Shown here: in pieces, positions 32,196-43,848 of the stretch
Numbering within the stretch: the stretch's first letter is position 1
Layout of the letters: each line of letters opens with the position of its first letter
DNA from: Massariosphaeria phaeospora
Lineage: Eukaryota; Ascomycota; Dothideomycetes; Pleosporales
Direction: 5' to 3'
Assembly: GCA_011032825.1 (NCBI GenBank)
Contig: JAADJZ010000004.1
Location: 2,046,001-2,110,000, forward strand
Length of the DNA: 64,000 nt
The notes under the pieces: generated by a model
The model's database searches: none
The model's input: only the letters and a program-made list of their open reading frames with translations
What the model was told of the DNA's origin: nothing
Made by a program: the position numbers and the translations under genes

Positions 32196-33097
32196 AGACG
32201 GCGCGGAAGAAGGCCTTGACAACTTGGTCGTGAGTGCTTGCGGCATTGATACTGTATGGCAATTGTAACCATTCGTGCAAGACAGTCTATTTAGTCATCA
32301 TGTGAAGTAGTGACCCTACCACTGCTAACCATGTACATGCTTGTAGCTACCGCAACCCTTTTGCCAGCTAGAGATTACGCTCTAGCTCTCATAGGCGTCT
32401 AGCCTCATAGGATATCATGGATCAGTTACAGCTTCAATTAACACTACTTCGGGGAAAGCAGCCTAGTACGTATAGCGTTTGGCAACGTTGGTGCTACAGT
32501 CTGTTTGCTTCGGCATTACATTACACGGTGGATACACGAAGGATGGTAGAAATAATGCAATCTGCTGGCTGCGCTTGGCTCTATTACAACTTCGAAAGCA
32601 TCGTAGGCTTCATTCGACGTGTGGCTCTTTTGGTGCTGGATTGGCGATGGGTCAAATGGGTCAAATGAACACTAGATTCGCGAAAGCTGTCTACAACAGC
32701 ATCTATCCTTCATAGATTCCAGATATAGGCCTAGAGTAACTCCTCACAAAGGTAGCAGCTCTTCAGCCTGCCCGTTGGCCCATAGCACTCCAAAAGCCAA
32801 AACGGCCGCCTGACAGTGACTGCGCCGTAATCGGCCACCCATCGTGACAAACCAGACAAAATACCGCCAGCAAGAACGCCGATGAGCTCACCGTCAGCCA
32901 ATCGGAGTCCACACGTCGCTGCGTGCAAAGTGGGGCGCGCGCTCCGTCAGTGACTGTGAGAGATTTCCATGGACTTCCACGCTAGCGCCGTCCGCCGGGC
33001 AACCACCCACACAGCCTTACATCACCCGATGCACTTCCAGCGTCATCTGGACCACAAGTTCACAAGAGCTCCGACTACATCCCTGTTAACAACCCTA
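32196..33097. other. Intergenic, no gene seen
   Basis: Short frames only (under 85 codons). This is the 3' flank of the 31521 ORF and the left flank of the MULE. No regulatory element is recognised. Confidence 0.5.
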
Positions 33098-33279
33098 TCT
33101 CATCTCATCTCATCTCATCTCATCTCATCTCATCTCATCTCATCTCATCTCATCTCATCTCATCTCATCTCATCTCATCTCATCTCATCTCATCTCATCT
33201 CATCTCATCTCATCTCATCTCATCTCATCTCATCTCATCTCATCTCATCTCATCTCATCTCATCTCATCTCATCTCATC
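33098..33279. repeat. (TCTCA)n satellite, about 36 copies
   Basis: A pentanucleotide run without visible interruption forms the outer tip of the left MULE arm. Frames through it (LISSH repeats) are artefacts of the period. Confidence 0.95.
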
Positions 33280-33486
33280 TTCTCTGTTAGCACTAACTTT
33301 ATCTGAAAAGATGCAGGTAGCGCACGACTACTGCGGGTTATTAAAAAATGCACGCACAAACTCTTGTTGTCTACTTAGATCTAGGCAGCCTCTAATCGGA
33401 CACTACTTTGGCTATTCGGACACCACCTAGCATAATTCCCAAAAACACGCTCGAAAAGACAAAAAACGCAGTCACGTGATCGGGCG
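33280..33486 (+). repeat. MULE left terminal inverted repeat (non-satellite part)
   Basis: The tract starts TTCTCTGTTAGCACTAACTT and ends GTGATCGGGCG, and is inverted at 36947-37153 with four mismatches. Long TIRs are typical of MULEs. Confidence 0.9.
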
Positions 33487-33893
33487 ACCGGAACAACGAA
33501 ACGCCGGTAGGGCTGCAAGGCGCCGATCGCCGACGTCGTGCGAAAATCGATCGTCTGATCTCGCCCCAGATGCGTCGAACGCCAGGCATCGCGAACTGAG
33601 GCTCTGCACCCAGGAATCATCGCCCTAACTGGCGCATTTGGCGGCCGCGGGCGACACGTTTGCGGCGAACTTCTGGCACCCCCGAACTGATACCGCTCGA
33701 CAACGACGCCACGCAGGGGCGCGCTGTTGAAGACTCAAGTAGGTACAGTTTCAGTAAATTGACAGTCCAAATTTGGGACTTTTCTGATGGCGGGGTGGTC
33801 AGCTATTTGTACACTGACGGTTTGGCGATTCAGCGCCCCCATGTGGGTGACGCTAGGGCAAGCCCACGCCACGCATAAACGCTAAGTCGAGAG

Positions 33894-36194
33894 TCATGTT
33901 TCATTGCTACGCCCACGCCCGCTAGGCCCGCCACCTCGCTTCCGTTGCCGCGGCTGCTTATCCTTTGCCCCTGGGGGTCTCCCCCGTTTTTTAGGGCGAG
34001 ATTGGTCCTGCTGGGTACTGTTTGCCCCCCCAGGCGCCTCATCTCGCGCTACAACCTGCTCGTTCGCCCGCCTGAACTGGTCAACGTTCATCAGCTCATC
34101 TGCCTCGTAGCCTAGCGCCAGTGCCGCCTCATACTCAGGGCCGTTCAACTCAGAGCGCGTCACTGGCGGAGTTGGCGGAGGGGAGGCAGCTGTCGTCGTT
34201 TGGGTGACCGCTGGGCGGCTTGCCTGACTGCCTCGAACCGGGAGAGTGGTGCGCTGGGTGTTAGCCGCTGAGCTGGCACTCGGCTGAGATGACTCGGCAC
34301 TTGCGGGAGGCACCTGGGTAGCCCGAACTGTCTCAAACAGTGAAGGGTCACGGGCCTCCTGGGTAACCAGGCCAGTGGGGATCGTCCGCGCAGTAGCTCC
34401 TTTAGGGCGCCCCTTGCCTTTGACCCAAGCGGGATCCTCTGGGCGGGGTGGAGGCTCTGGGCGGCCACTCCGTAGGGGGTATAATCGCCAGTGATCGTGA
34501 ATTTCGTTCACTAGGACCTCGCCGTCGCCAAAGTAGATGATATGGTGAAGCTGGTGTTTGCAAGGCAACCTATACGTCTTAGTAAACGCACCTGAACAGG
34601 CACTGCCGTAGTCATCAGCCTTCGATAGCTTAAGTTGCTTATTTAGTAATTGTAAAGCAGGGGGTGTAATCCGCCGAAGGAGCAGCCGAAACTCTAGAAC
34701 CTTGGCGACCAAGTTAGGCACCTTGCCGTGGGCTTGGCTTATCTTAGTTTCGTACGTATTCACTTGGTTCTTGACGTAGAGGTCTACTAATAGCACTACA
34801 TCCTAGAGGTGACCTTTGGCCGACACGAGACTTCTGTTGATATGACGATAAGAGCTCTCGCTTTGAGAAGTTGCCCTGTACGCAGTTAGCTAGCAGTAAG
34901 CTTAGCTAACTCTGCTGCGGATTTAGCTGTAGAGATTGACAGTAGGCCTTACTTAGTACCAAAGTCAGGTAGAAACCTGCAGTAGCACTCCGCTTACTCA
35001 TTTCGAAACGGTAGCTAGTACTCGCCAAGGTACTCTAGCAGTTTCGGGAACCTCTTGTAGTCGTCCCAAATAGACTGGCAGCGAAGCTCGAACTCTTTAG
35101 TAGTAAGAGCGTTGACAAGGGTGTACCACCGGGCTATGAAGCCTAGTCTAGCAGCTTCAATCTTCTCTTTCTCCTTTTCTCTATAGGCCTAGCGTATATC
35201 CCACGCCTTGATTGCCTAAGCTTCAACGTTCTTGTTGATGTGCTAGATGCAAAGCCGTAGTGGAACCTAAGAAAAGTTTTAGTACAAAGCGGCTTTCAAC
35301 CTGCTATCATTGTCGGTAACAAAACAGAGTAGAGATACTTTTACGTTATCAGCGTAGCGCTTAAGCGCTTCTATCGCCAAGCTGTAGTCGTCCTCTGACT
35401 CGCCGTTAAGAAAGCAGTACGCTACGTCAAACGTAGTACTAACGCTAGTAATCCCGTTTATATGCAATAGCGGCATATTAAACTAGTTTGTTTTGTACGT
35501 AGCGTCAAGCAACAGTACGTTAGAGTTCTCTTTTAAAAGTTTGCGTAAGAGTGGGTGAGCGAAAAACACGAACTTTAGGCGGTTCTTCTCGTCGTATGGG
35601 TGCTCTGCGTAGTACCTGCCCTCCGCAGAATCTCCAGCTGCGAGCAAATCAATAAAGGCTTCTATTTTAGACCTCCTATTGAGCTGGGCGAGAGTTAGCC
35701 GGTGGCGTTCGTTGTGTATGTCCCGCAAGTCAATCTTGACGCCCAATCCAATAAGTTCCGACAGTATGGTCCGTGATGGGCGGCGTAACTAGTGACCGTG
35801 CTGTACTTCGTATAATACCTCTTGTTGCACTGTCCATCTTTCTCATCTAGGGCAGCGCTAATTCAGTATAGCTAGGCTCGTGATTGTAATTAGGATTGAC
35901 CACTGTAAAATCCCACCTACCGCTACTAGATGGCCGAAGCACAGCTTTCCATTCACACCCACTCATACGGGAGCCAGCGGCTCGGCTACCTGTAGCCACG
36001 CTCTTAAACTTGCGCCCTTTGGCGCACCGAAGCCATACAGGCTTATCCTTTTTAGAAGGCTTACTCGATTTGATGCTAACTGAGTACCCGTAAGGGCGTA
36101 AAATCACGTTGATTTGGTCGACTGCCTCTCGGTACGTGTATACTGAGTACCATGAAGGAATGAAGTCTTGTTCTAGCACGAAAAGGGAGTCCAT
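33894..36194 (-). pseudogene. MULE transposase, interrupted in several places
   Basis: Minus-strand blocks in order: 36194-35847 has a FAR1-type DNA-binding domain (WLRCAKGRKFK, SGCEWKAVL, YNHEPS); 35746-35483 leads to the first catalytic Asp (NVLLLDATYKTN); 35476-35279 is the MULE DDE core (MPLLHINGITSVSTTFDVAY, CFVTDNDSRLKAAL with the second Asp region); 34796-33894 contains a SWIM zinc finger (CSGAFTKTYRLPCKHQLHH) and a long Ser/Pro-rich, basic C-terminus with an AT-hook-like RGRPPGAK. Stops lie between blocks, notably 35280-34800, so the gene is broken. Family assignment is firm from motif order. Confidence 0.85.
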
Positions 36195-36946
36195 CGCGGG
36201 TGGAGGAAATGAGGATCAACTGAGTGGAAATGACGGCGAAGCAGGCGCATTTGAACGAGCTCTGGGTGAAGCCGCTAGCGTCGCACTGCGGTTTCGGCAA
36301 GACTAGCGCCTGACTAGCGCGGCCGCCAATTTGCGGCGCGCCAACGCACCTGCCAGCTCTGCGATACTTGCACCTAGTGCAGCTTTACGAGCAGTCGTCC
36401 AAAACACTCAGCGACAACGGCAATCGAATATGCTCGCTGAGTTTAGTATTATCCAACTTCTAGAGAAATTGTTGCAGCGCGTTGCAATATTATTTCACGA
36501 CTGATCGCAATCTGCAGCTCATTGCGCGGGTTTGGTGTTCCTCGCCAAGTGTCTAGCGCTAGCTAGCGCGAGTCTAGCGCCGACTAGCGCTTACCCGCTG
36601 CGCCTTCTGATCCAGCTTCTACCAGGGGCAGCTAGCAGCATATAAGATGCAGCGCCAGTGTCGCTACGCAGCGTCAAATGTTCTGCTTTCGCTCGACATC
36701 ACGTTTTCGCGGCCTAATCAGCGGCCGCCGATCTGCTGCCCGCAAATCTCGATCTTAGCCGATTTTGACACCTGTCAGTTGCCTGTTTAGGCTTAGCGCA
36801 GGTGGAGATCGACCGATCTGACAGCTGTCAACACAGCTGTCATTGCCTATTTGGGTTTAGCTTGGTCGCCTTGGCGACTTTTCCACGCGAGTCGGCGTCG
36901 CAACCTTGGGTTTTGGTTACAGGCTAGTCTCTGCCGGCCCGACTTT

Positions 36947-37153
36947 CGCCCGATCACGTAACTGCGTTTTTTGCCTTTTCGAGCGTGTTTTTGGGAATAA
37001 TGCTAGGTGGTGTTCGAATAGCCAAAGTAGTGTCCGATTAGAGGCTGCCTAGATCTAAGTAGACAACAAGAGTTTGTGCGTGCATTTTTTAATAACCCGC
37101 AGTAGTCGTGCGCTACCTGCATCTTTTCAGATAAAGTTAGTGCTAACAGAGAA
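36947..37153 (-). repeat. MULE right terminal inverted repeat (non-satellite part)
   Basis: Inverted copy of 33280-33486. Four substitutions distinguish the arms, two to three of them transitions. Confidence 0.9.
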
Positions 37154-37388
37154 GATGAGATGAGATGAGATGAGATGAGATGAGATGAGATGAGATGAGA
37201 TGAGATGAGATGAGATGAGATGAGATGAGATGAGATGAGATGAGATGAGATGAGATGAGATGAGATGAGATGAGATGAGATGAGATGAGATGAGATGAGA
37301 TGAGATGAGATGAGATGAGATGAGATGAGATGAGATGAGATGAGATGAGATGAGATGAGATGAGATGAGATGAGATAAGATGAGATGA
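37154..37388. repeat. (TGAGA)n satellite, about 47 copies
   Basis: This is the outer tip of the right MULE arm, complementary to the left tip but about 50 bp longer. One variant unit (GATAAGATG, near 37374) is present near the outer edge. Confidence 0.95.
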
Positions 37389-39239
37389 TAATTTACCGTA
37401 GTCTTGGGGGCCAAGGCGCATCTGGTCACCGCTTGACCGCCACAATATTGCCTGACGACATCTCAACCCTGCACCGTGCATTTATACAGGCTACCGCTAT
37501 CACTGTGCTCGCCAACTTGCCGTGTTACAACTGGTCACAACGGCAAGCACATAGCCAATAATAATCTAGCCTTTGGACAACAAACGCCCGAAGCGGCAGA
37601 TACCACCCTCGCATCCCCCACGCTCCGAGCGTCGCAAGGACTTGGGAAAGCGGGGAAACAAGGCAGAATGGGGCAATACGGGACAACCGGAGCATGCTCA
37701 GACTCAGAGCGAGGCACGGCGAGCATCGGAGCTTCCGTGAGATTGACACCGAGTTTGGAGAACTCATTGCTGGGGAAAAATCGGCGGGCTAGAAGATCGG
37801 TGGCGAGGAATTCCGAGCGTTTCTTACACCAGGCACTGAAAAGAGTATATTCAGAGGCTGGCGTTGGAGGTACCTGGAAGATGGAAAGTCTCGCAGACTG
37901 AACACTCGCGGGACGTTCGGTGCAGAATACCTCGTCCTGCAGCGCGGCGGATGGCCGATAGCATGACGGACGGCTAAGGTACAGCGAGGTCGACGAGCTG
38001 ACTAGTAGTCTTTGCCCCGTTTCAAGCACAGAAGTATTCCTGCGTTCACAGAATCCAGCGCGTTTGCTAAAACAAAGATTATACCAATGTCTCCGAGAAA
38101 ACACCTTCAGTTCCCTCCATTTTTTCACGCTCGCAACCTCTTTTGTTCGGCGACACGGCAGATATAGCGCGTATGCTACTAACGTCATACCTATGGGCAT
38201 CGTCAAGAAAGGCAACTTCGGCGGCGAACCGCGCATACACCGCTCATAAGTCACCACACCCACAACGAACCGCCTGTCATACAGCAGCATGACAGCCCTC
38301 ATTCCCATGACGCTGATTCGTACAGCCTCTTCGCCTCCACCTCCGCTCGTAGCCCTCGCTTCTCTACCAGTTCGGAATCCAGATCCCATCAATACTGAGC
38401 TGGGCCCAGACTTCCACAACCCCCGCCTTCGCGCCCTCGTACTAACAACACTCTATTGCACACACAAGATCCGCTACCATATAAAAACTCGCAAGTCTAC
38501 ACGCAGGCCGACAACACGCCAGTACCCAAGATGTGGAGTTAAAGACACGCTGAGCAGGAGGGCAGAAACAAGTACCGACGGTTAAGAAAGCATTTGGGTT
38601 ACTGTAGAAAACATGCAGCAACGCCGACGGGAACGCCAGACTTTGAACAACAAATGGAGCTGGGTCAAGCAAGCACACGTGCTGCACTTGAGCAACGCGA
38701 TATCGAAAATGCTGCGCGATCTCAGCGGCGACGCGCGGATCACCACGGAAATTGAACTGAGCACTTGTGAAAGTAGATACGCATACCACACTCGTACACG
38801 GCGGACGGAAAGCGGATTGTAGCTATGTAGATGGTGCGCGATGTATCTCGCGGGTTCCAGGTGCTGTTGACTAGAGCATTGAGTTGGATAAGCTCAACAT
38901 GTTTGCTAGAGGCCAGCGGGGAATTTTGTGCGCAGAGGTTCAATTGAATGTGAACTTCTGCTATTGATCTATGGGTTCTACTTTGCCGTGCCTCTCTAAG
39001 TGTCCAACTGTTGTCCTATGTGCATACTTGTCAACAATCCGGCCGGCTGGATATCTATTTTGGAAAGCCTCCGGCTGGCTGACTAGCTTGATTAGCTGCA
39101 GAGCGTTAGCCGGCTTGATGTAGCTGTGTCGGCTAGTTGCCTAATTAAGAAAGTTGTATAGAAAAGTTAGAGTTGTATTTTTTAGCTAACGGCCTATGTT
39201 GCTATGCTGTATTTATTGTGCAGTCCGAATAACCGCATA
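37389..39239. other. GC-balanced stretch, degraded coding pieces, no named gene
   Basis: The plus strand shows exon-like pieces such as FREIDTEFGELIAGEKSAG followed by a stop and GGEEFRAFLTPGTEKSIFRG (37725-37870), and near 38630-38750 TPDFEQQMELGQASTRAALE with RDIENAA. I cannot assign a family. The 294-codon minus frame at 37535-38419 is judged a shadow. From about 39020 the composition shifts to AT-rich; CTTGTCAACAATCCGGCCGG near 39027 resembles a hAT terminus (compare GATGTCAACAATCAATCC at 43852) and may bound the next remnant. Confidence 0.4.
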
Positions 39240-39790
39240 CACTTCAAAAACAGTTTAACTAGTAAATAGCATTAAAGCTCTACTTAAGCAATTGCGCGAT
39301 AGCTTTAATAGCCGTGTCGTTATTGCTCGCATTGTTAAGAACAAAATAGCTAATATTGCGTGTACTTATGCCAAAGTTCTGCAAAATTGTTAGCACTACT
39401 TTAGCTATTTTCTTGCTTAAGTAGGCGCTTGTAAGCTAAGGCAGCGCAATAAACAAGTTGCAAAGCTTACCGTTAGCTCTAACGTAATAAGCAACAATAC
39501 TAAAAAAGCTTTTTTTGCTGCTTTTTATTGTTTATTTGTTAAAGCTTAAGTGTACATTGCTTATTGCGTGTAATAGCTTTATAACAACTAGTAGCTTAAA
39601 ATAATCGTACAAGCGCATAACGTAGCGCGAAACGCTGTTATAAAACGCTTATAAAGCGTTTTTAGCTAACGAGTTAGCAAAGCGTATAAAGCGTCAAAAA
39701 GCTAGCTTTTTAAACTTAGAAAGTAGGTAATTATTCTTAATAAGCTACTCAATAGCTGCGAGCTTAAAGCGGTAAATATTAAAACTGCTA
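39240..39790 (-). pseudogene. hAT transposase fragment, hypermutated
   Basis: The minus-strand frame contains SKKSFFSIVAYYVRANGKLC, LTILQNFGISTRNISYFVLN and NASNNDTAIKAIAQL, the RNase-H-like core of a hAT transposase with the xFVLDNAxNNDTAI motif (Asp to Asn here). It is closest in this window to the hAT-D transposase at 45040-45350. It is cut at 39790/39791 by the 5' LTR of the gypsy element, whose insertion target it was. Confidence 0.7.
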
Positions 39791-40046
39791 TGTAATAAGC
39801 TAGAAGCTCTATGAATTGCTTTAGTTGTAGAACTTTAGTAGATCTCGAAGCTAACATACAGCGCTTAGGTAAGCTTCGCACTTCTTTAAGTAAACTTCGC
39901 AAACTCGCTAGCTTAGTATATTAACGATATATTGCTCGCAGCTACAAACGCTTTAGGCCTTTAGTAGAGCACTAATAGCTGCTCGGCAAGAAGTATATAG
40001 AGTTGCTTCGCTTTTGCTGTAAATAAACTTTATCGAATTTATTACA
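39791..40046 (+). repeat. 5' LTR of the gypsy chromovirus, 256 bp
   Basis: It starts TGTAATAAGCTAGAAGC and ends TTATTACA, so the tips form the inverted repeat TGTAATAA/TTATTACA typical of LTRs. The same start occurs at 63981. Sequence after 40046 (TTCTTTATCTAGAACC) does not match a tRNA 3' end I recognise; self-priming as in some chromoviruses is possible. Confidence 0.75.
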
Positions 40047-40559
40047 TTCTTTATCTAGAACCTGCTTTTCTAAGCGATTTTTTTTTATTTGAATTCAATT
40101 AATTTCTACGCAGTAAAGATTGTAAGATTTTCAAGAAGTACGATACTTTTAAAAGTTAACAATAGCTTACTAGAAACACTCTACGATACAGCGAAAAAAG
40201 TTTTTAAAACTAAATCGCTATAATAGACGGCACTTAGAATGAGTATATTTAAATGCTAGTTGTAGAAGCTCGCAGGCTAGAAAGCGAAAGCCGAAGTAGC
40301 AAAGCAATTAAAAAAGCTCTACAAAAACTAATAAACAACAACAAACTTAATGTAGAAACTTAAGAGATTTGTTTTAATGCAGCAGAAGCTACATATACAA
40401 AAATATTTGTTGCAAAACTCGTAACAAAACTACTTAAAAGAGTAACAAACAATTAGCTACTAGCAGCGAAGCTAGTTCTCGCAGGACTTTTAAATTTTAA
40501 GCAGCTAGTTAATAACGAGAGTGCGAGAGTTTAGGCACTTATTGAAATACTGCAAAATT

Positions 40560-41420
40560 AAATTCAGATTCTCTAAGAGAAAAAGAGGGCTGCGCTAGCA
40601 ATACTACTAACTCTCTTTAGTATTTCAAAAGCTTCTACGCTAATTACAAAGCGCAACAAAATACCTAACCTAGTTTAGTTTAACGAAACAAGGTTAGACT
40701 ATAGACAGTTTAAAGTTCAAGTAGAGAACAAAATGCTTAATAACGAGAATTTAATTAAGAACTTATGCAGCTATATCTACAACTGCTTAACAAAGCAAGT
40801 AGCTACTACTAAACTCGCCTAGTATTAGAAATACTATAATAAAATAGCAAGAAAGTTCTAGAAGTACTTTAATAGGCACTACTAAAACTACATGCGAGCG
40901 CAAAAAGCGCTTAACTAACTCTTTGCTTTTAGGCAGAAAAAAATGTTTTTTTAAAAGTACAATAAAAAATTCATGCGCTTTGCGTACGACGCAAAAATAA
41001 CGAGCAACGTAGTTACATTAAAGAACTAGTACAAAGCAAAGCTTCGCGCTAATCTACAAAACAAAATAGTTAGCGTTATTATCTCTCTAGTATAGCAACT
41101 TTAGGACCTAATAGAACAAGTTACCTAGATTGAAAAAAACCTAAACCGCGCGAAAGCAAACAACTAGTAGTAGATAGTACTAAATTAATTAATAAGCAAC
41201 ACAAAGGCTATAGACTAAAAGCTAACAACTAAAGCTACTACCTAAGCAGTCCGCGCGGCTACTAACAATAAGAAAAAAAAGCAAGCCAAATAAGCAAACA
41301 ACGCAGAAATAACGAAACAACAAAAGAATTACTTTTGCTTTTAATGCAGTTTAGCAACTTACATGTCTAATAGATGCGAGCTCGCAGCTTCAAAAAAGCT
41401 CGCTACAACTTAAAAAGCAA
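40560..41420 (+). pseudogene. Gypsy Gag, hypermutated
   Basis: One frame runs NETRLDYRQFKVQVENKMLN, then WKYFNRHY-like and KKFMRFAYDAKI segments, as in chromovirus Gag (the W/F-rich core that binds and packages the transcript). It ends with CFxCSLATYMSNRC (41335-41380), a CX2CX4HX4C nucleic-acid-binding knuckle whose His is Tyr here. In-frame stops stand mostly where Trp or Gln is expected. Confidence 0.65.
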
Positions 41421-41608
41421 CTTTTAAACTAGTTAAGACAACGGCAAAGGTTAAAAAAGTCTTCGAGTTTAAAAACTCGAAAAACTAGACACTCTTAACT
41501 AAAAGCGCGGTTAAGAGTAGTAGAAAAAAAACATAGTTTCTTTATTAAATTAGAGTAGTAAATGGGTATAGGTTAGGTTAAAGTTGAGTTAGCTTACGTA
41601 AGACTCTA

Positions 41609-41670
41609 GTGCTAACTCAACTTATACCTACGCTAAAACGTTTTAGCGTAGGTATAAGTTGAGTTAGCAC
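41609..41670. repeat. Perfect 62-bp palindrome
   Basis: The arms GTGCTAACTCAACTTATACC... meet at AAAACGTTTT (centre 41639/41640) with no spacer and no mismatch. It would form a cruciform or a spacerless hairpin. Confidence 0.9.
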
Positions 41671-42889
41671 AGACCTCTACAATTTTATATTTTAATATAT
41701 TTTCTTTTTATAATTATAACAGCTAGTTATAATAGGTCTATTAACCTAAAAGTAGTACCTATAACTTAACTTTAACCTACGCTTTAATTACTTTAACCTA
41801 ACTTTAACTCTAAGTCTGTGTACGCTAGCGAATAGGTAAAAAGTACTTATTAATAAGTATAAGTTGAGTTATAAGTTGCACAGACTTTAGGTTAAAGTTA
41901 AGTTAGAGTTAACCTAGCGTAGGTAGAAGTTAAGTTAGAGTAGTTAAAGCTTTAAGTTGAAAGTTAAGTTAGAGTTACCTAAATAGTTAAGAAACTATAA
42001 TAAATAAATGTAATAAATATACATAGAAAACTTAATGTTAATATAAGTTGTAAATATTATGTAAGACCTAACTACAACTCTAAGCTTTAACTACTCTAAC
42101 TCAACTTCAACTTAAGCTGCTTAGTAACTAGCGCGGGTTAAAGCTAGAGTTAAGTTAGAGTCTAACGTAAGCTAATTTAACTTTAACTTAACTTCTACTT
42201 ATTTACTAGCCTAGGTCTGTGCGACTCTAACTCAACTTATACCTAACAATAGGTACTCTCTACCTATTCGCTAGCGTATATTAAATAAGTTTCTAAAGTT
42301 TTGCTAGCGCTAGCTAAATAGAAAACTACTTACAGTACATGCAATTATTAATCAATCTATTTTCGCTTTAGCAATGCTTAACTCTAGGTGCACTACTTAT
42401 AGTTTTGTTAGTAAAAAGTTTTGTAAAAAAAACTATTTCTTGCGTATTTTAATAAAAGAAAGGCCTATAGTAGGCATTAGCGAACAAGTTGTTAAAGTTA
42501 CAAAAGCTGCTTAGTTTACAATAAACCTAAATAAGTACGAACAAACAGTTTAAGCGTACGTTATAACTAAAAATAACGAATACGATATTATTCTAAAGCG
42601 CTTATGAATAAACGAAAGCTAGGTAACGCTAGCTTCGGCGAAAAAATTAATTTTTATCTATTCAACTAGAACACGCGTGCGTACGCTAGCGAATAAGTAG
42701 AAAGTACCTATCGTTGAGTATAGATTAAGTTAGAGTCGTACAAACCTAAAGTTAAAGTTAAGTTAAAGTAATTAAAGCGTAGGTTAAAGTTAAGTTATAG
42801 GTACTACTTTTAGGTTAATAAACTTGTTATAACTAGCTGTTATAATTATAAAAAGAAAATATATTAAAATATAGAATTGTAGAGGTTTA

Positions 42890-42949
42890 TGCTAACTTAA
42901 CTTATACCTACGCTAAAACGTTTTAGCGTAGGTATAAGTTAAGTTAGCA
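42890..42949. repeat. Perfect 60-bp palindrome (second copy)
   Basis: This is the same palindrome as 41609-41670 with two compensating changes (CTCAAC to CTTAAC on one arm and the matching G-to-A on the other), so self-complementarity is still perfect. Centre 42919/42920. Confidence 0.9.
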
Positions 42950-43249
42950 CTAGAGTCTTACGTAAGCTAACTTAACTTTAACTTAACTTATACCTATTTA
43001 CCACTCTACGCGTGCGAAGCTAAGAAAAAAAAAAACTTAGACAAAAACTTCGGCAGGTGTTTGCAGCCGCGTTTAGAATAATAATGCAATAGTCTAAGAG
43101 AAAAAACTTTAGCGTTAAGATTTTCGCCGCGTTTATAGCAGACATTTAGAAAGCTTTTTAAACTAAGGTAGTAGTTAACCTACGCCTAACGCTGCTTAAC
43201 TAGATAAAAGATTAGTATACAGCGTTTATGCAGTCTAAGGCTAACAAAT

Positions 43250-43848
43250 TATTTCTTTACCGAAGCATAATAAACTACAGCATTAAACTAATTAAAAAAA
43301 ACAAGAAAGAAGCAGAGGTCTTATAGAAACTTTTGTATAATATGTTTAAAAACAAACTGCTAGTCTTGCAGAAGCAGCTTACTGCGCATTTAAATTGCGA
43401 GTTTATTAGAGTAAGTTGCTCTTAGGCCGAAGCGCTGGTGTTGTTTGCAAAGAAACCTAGTAAAAAGCTACGCTTTTGCGTAGACTATCGGGCGCTCAAC
43501 GCTATTACGAAAAAGAACTAATACCTGCTGCCTTTGATTCACGAGACCTTAAATTAGATTAGCTAGGCTAAATAGTTTACTAAGCTAGACGTTATCTAGG
43601 CCTTTCACAAAGTCCAGATTGCTAAAGGAAACGAGTGGAAAACGGCTTTCTGTACAAGATTTAGATTGTACGAATAGATAGTTTGCCTATTCGGCCTTGC
43701 TAACGCTTCGAGTACGTTCTAGCAGTTTATTAACTACACCTTGCGTAATTACATTAACGTCGACGCTTCCGCATACTTAGATAATGTACTTATCTACTTC
43801 GGAGGTTCTCGAAAGGACTACCGGCGACGTGTTAAAGAGGTTGTTGAC
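43250..43848 (+). pseudogene. Gypsy reverse transcriptase, N-terminal part
   Basis: Conserved RT blocks in order: [20 protein letters not shown] (43440-43500), YLLPLIHETL, FTKLDVI (first catalytic Asp in xxKLDLR), GNEWKTAFCTRF, GLANASSTFQQFIN and SAYLDNVLIYF (43770-43800), which stands for the YLDDILIF catalytic box with the second Asp changed to Asn. The hAT-D element interrupts the frame after VKEVVD; the RT continues at 46918. Confidence 0.85.

Larger units (their letters stand above)
33098..37388 (-). mobile_element. Mutator-like element (MULE) with satellite-tipped TIRs
   Basis: Long terminal inverted repeats (33280-33486 and 36947-37153, four mismatches in about 207 bp) continue outward into (TCTCA)n at the left and the complementary (TGAGA)n at the right. 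Inside, minus-strand frames encode a MULE transposase in pieces. The near-identity of the arms means recent movement or gene conversion. I found no convincing 9-11-bp target duplication beside the satellites, perhaps because slippage has altered the edges. The interior is not hypermutated although it carries stops. Confidence 0.8.
41530..43015. mobile_element. Foldback-like element with inverted arms, each holding a perfect palindrome
   Basis: Arm 41530-41870 and arm 42675-43015 are inverted copies. Both tips read TAGAGTGGTAAATAGG-like, followed by runs of GGTATAAGTTAAGTTA, a 60-62-bp palindrome, then CTCTACAATTTTATATTTT and TTATAACAGCTAG. The middle carries more GTTAG-type runs and about 100 bp of AT-rich sequence. 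No protein is encoded. It separates Gag from Pol of the gypsy element. A solo arm is at 17917-18130. Target duplication not resolved. Confidence 0.6.

Noticed and set aside
33098..37429. Long frames of repeated LISSH residues on either strand
   Set aside because: They are the automatic translation of the (TCTCA)n/(TGAGA)n satellite, whose 15-bp codon period has no stops in some frames.
37535..38419. 294-codon minus-strand ORF
   Set aside because: No domain, odd composition, and the plus strand of the same interval has more protein-like pieces; long frames by chance are expected in GC-balanced DNA with few TA-rich stops.
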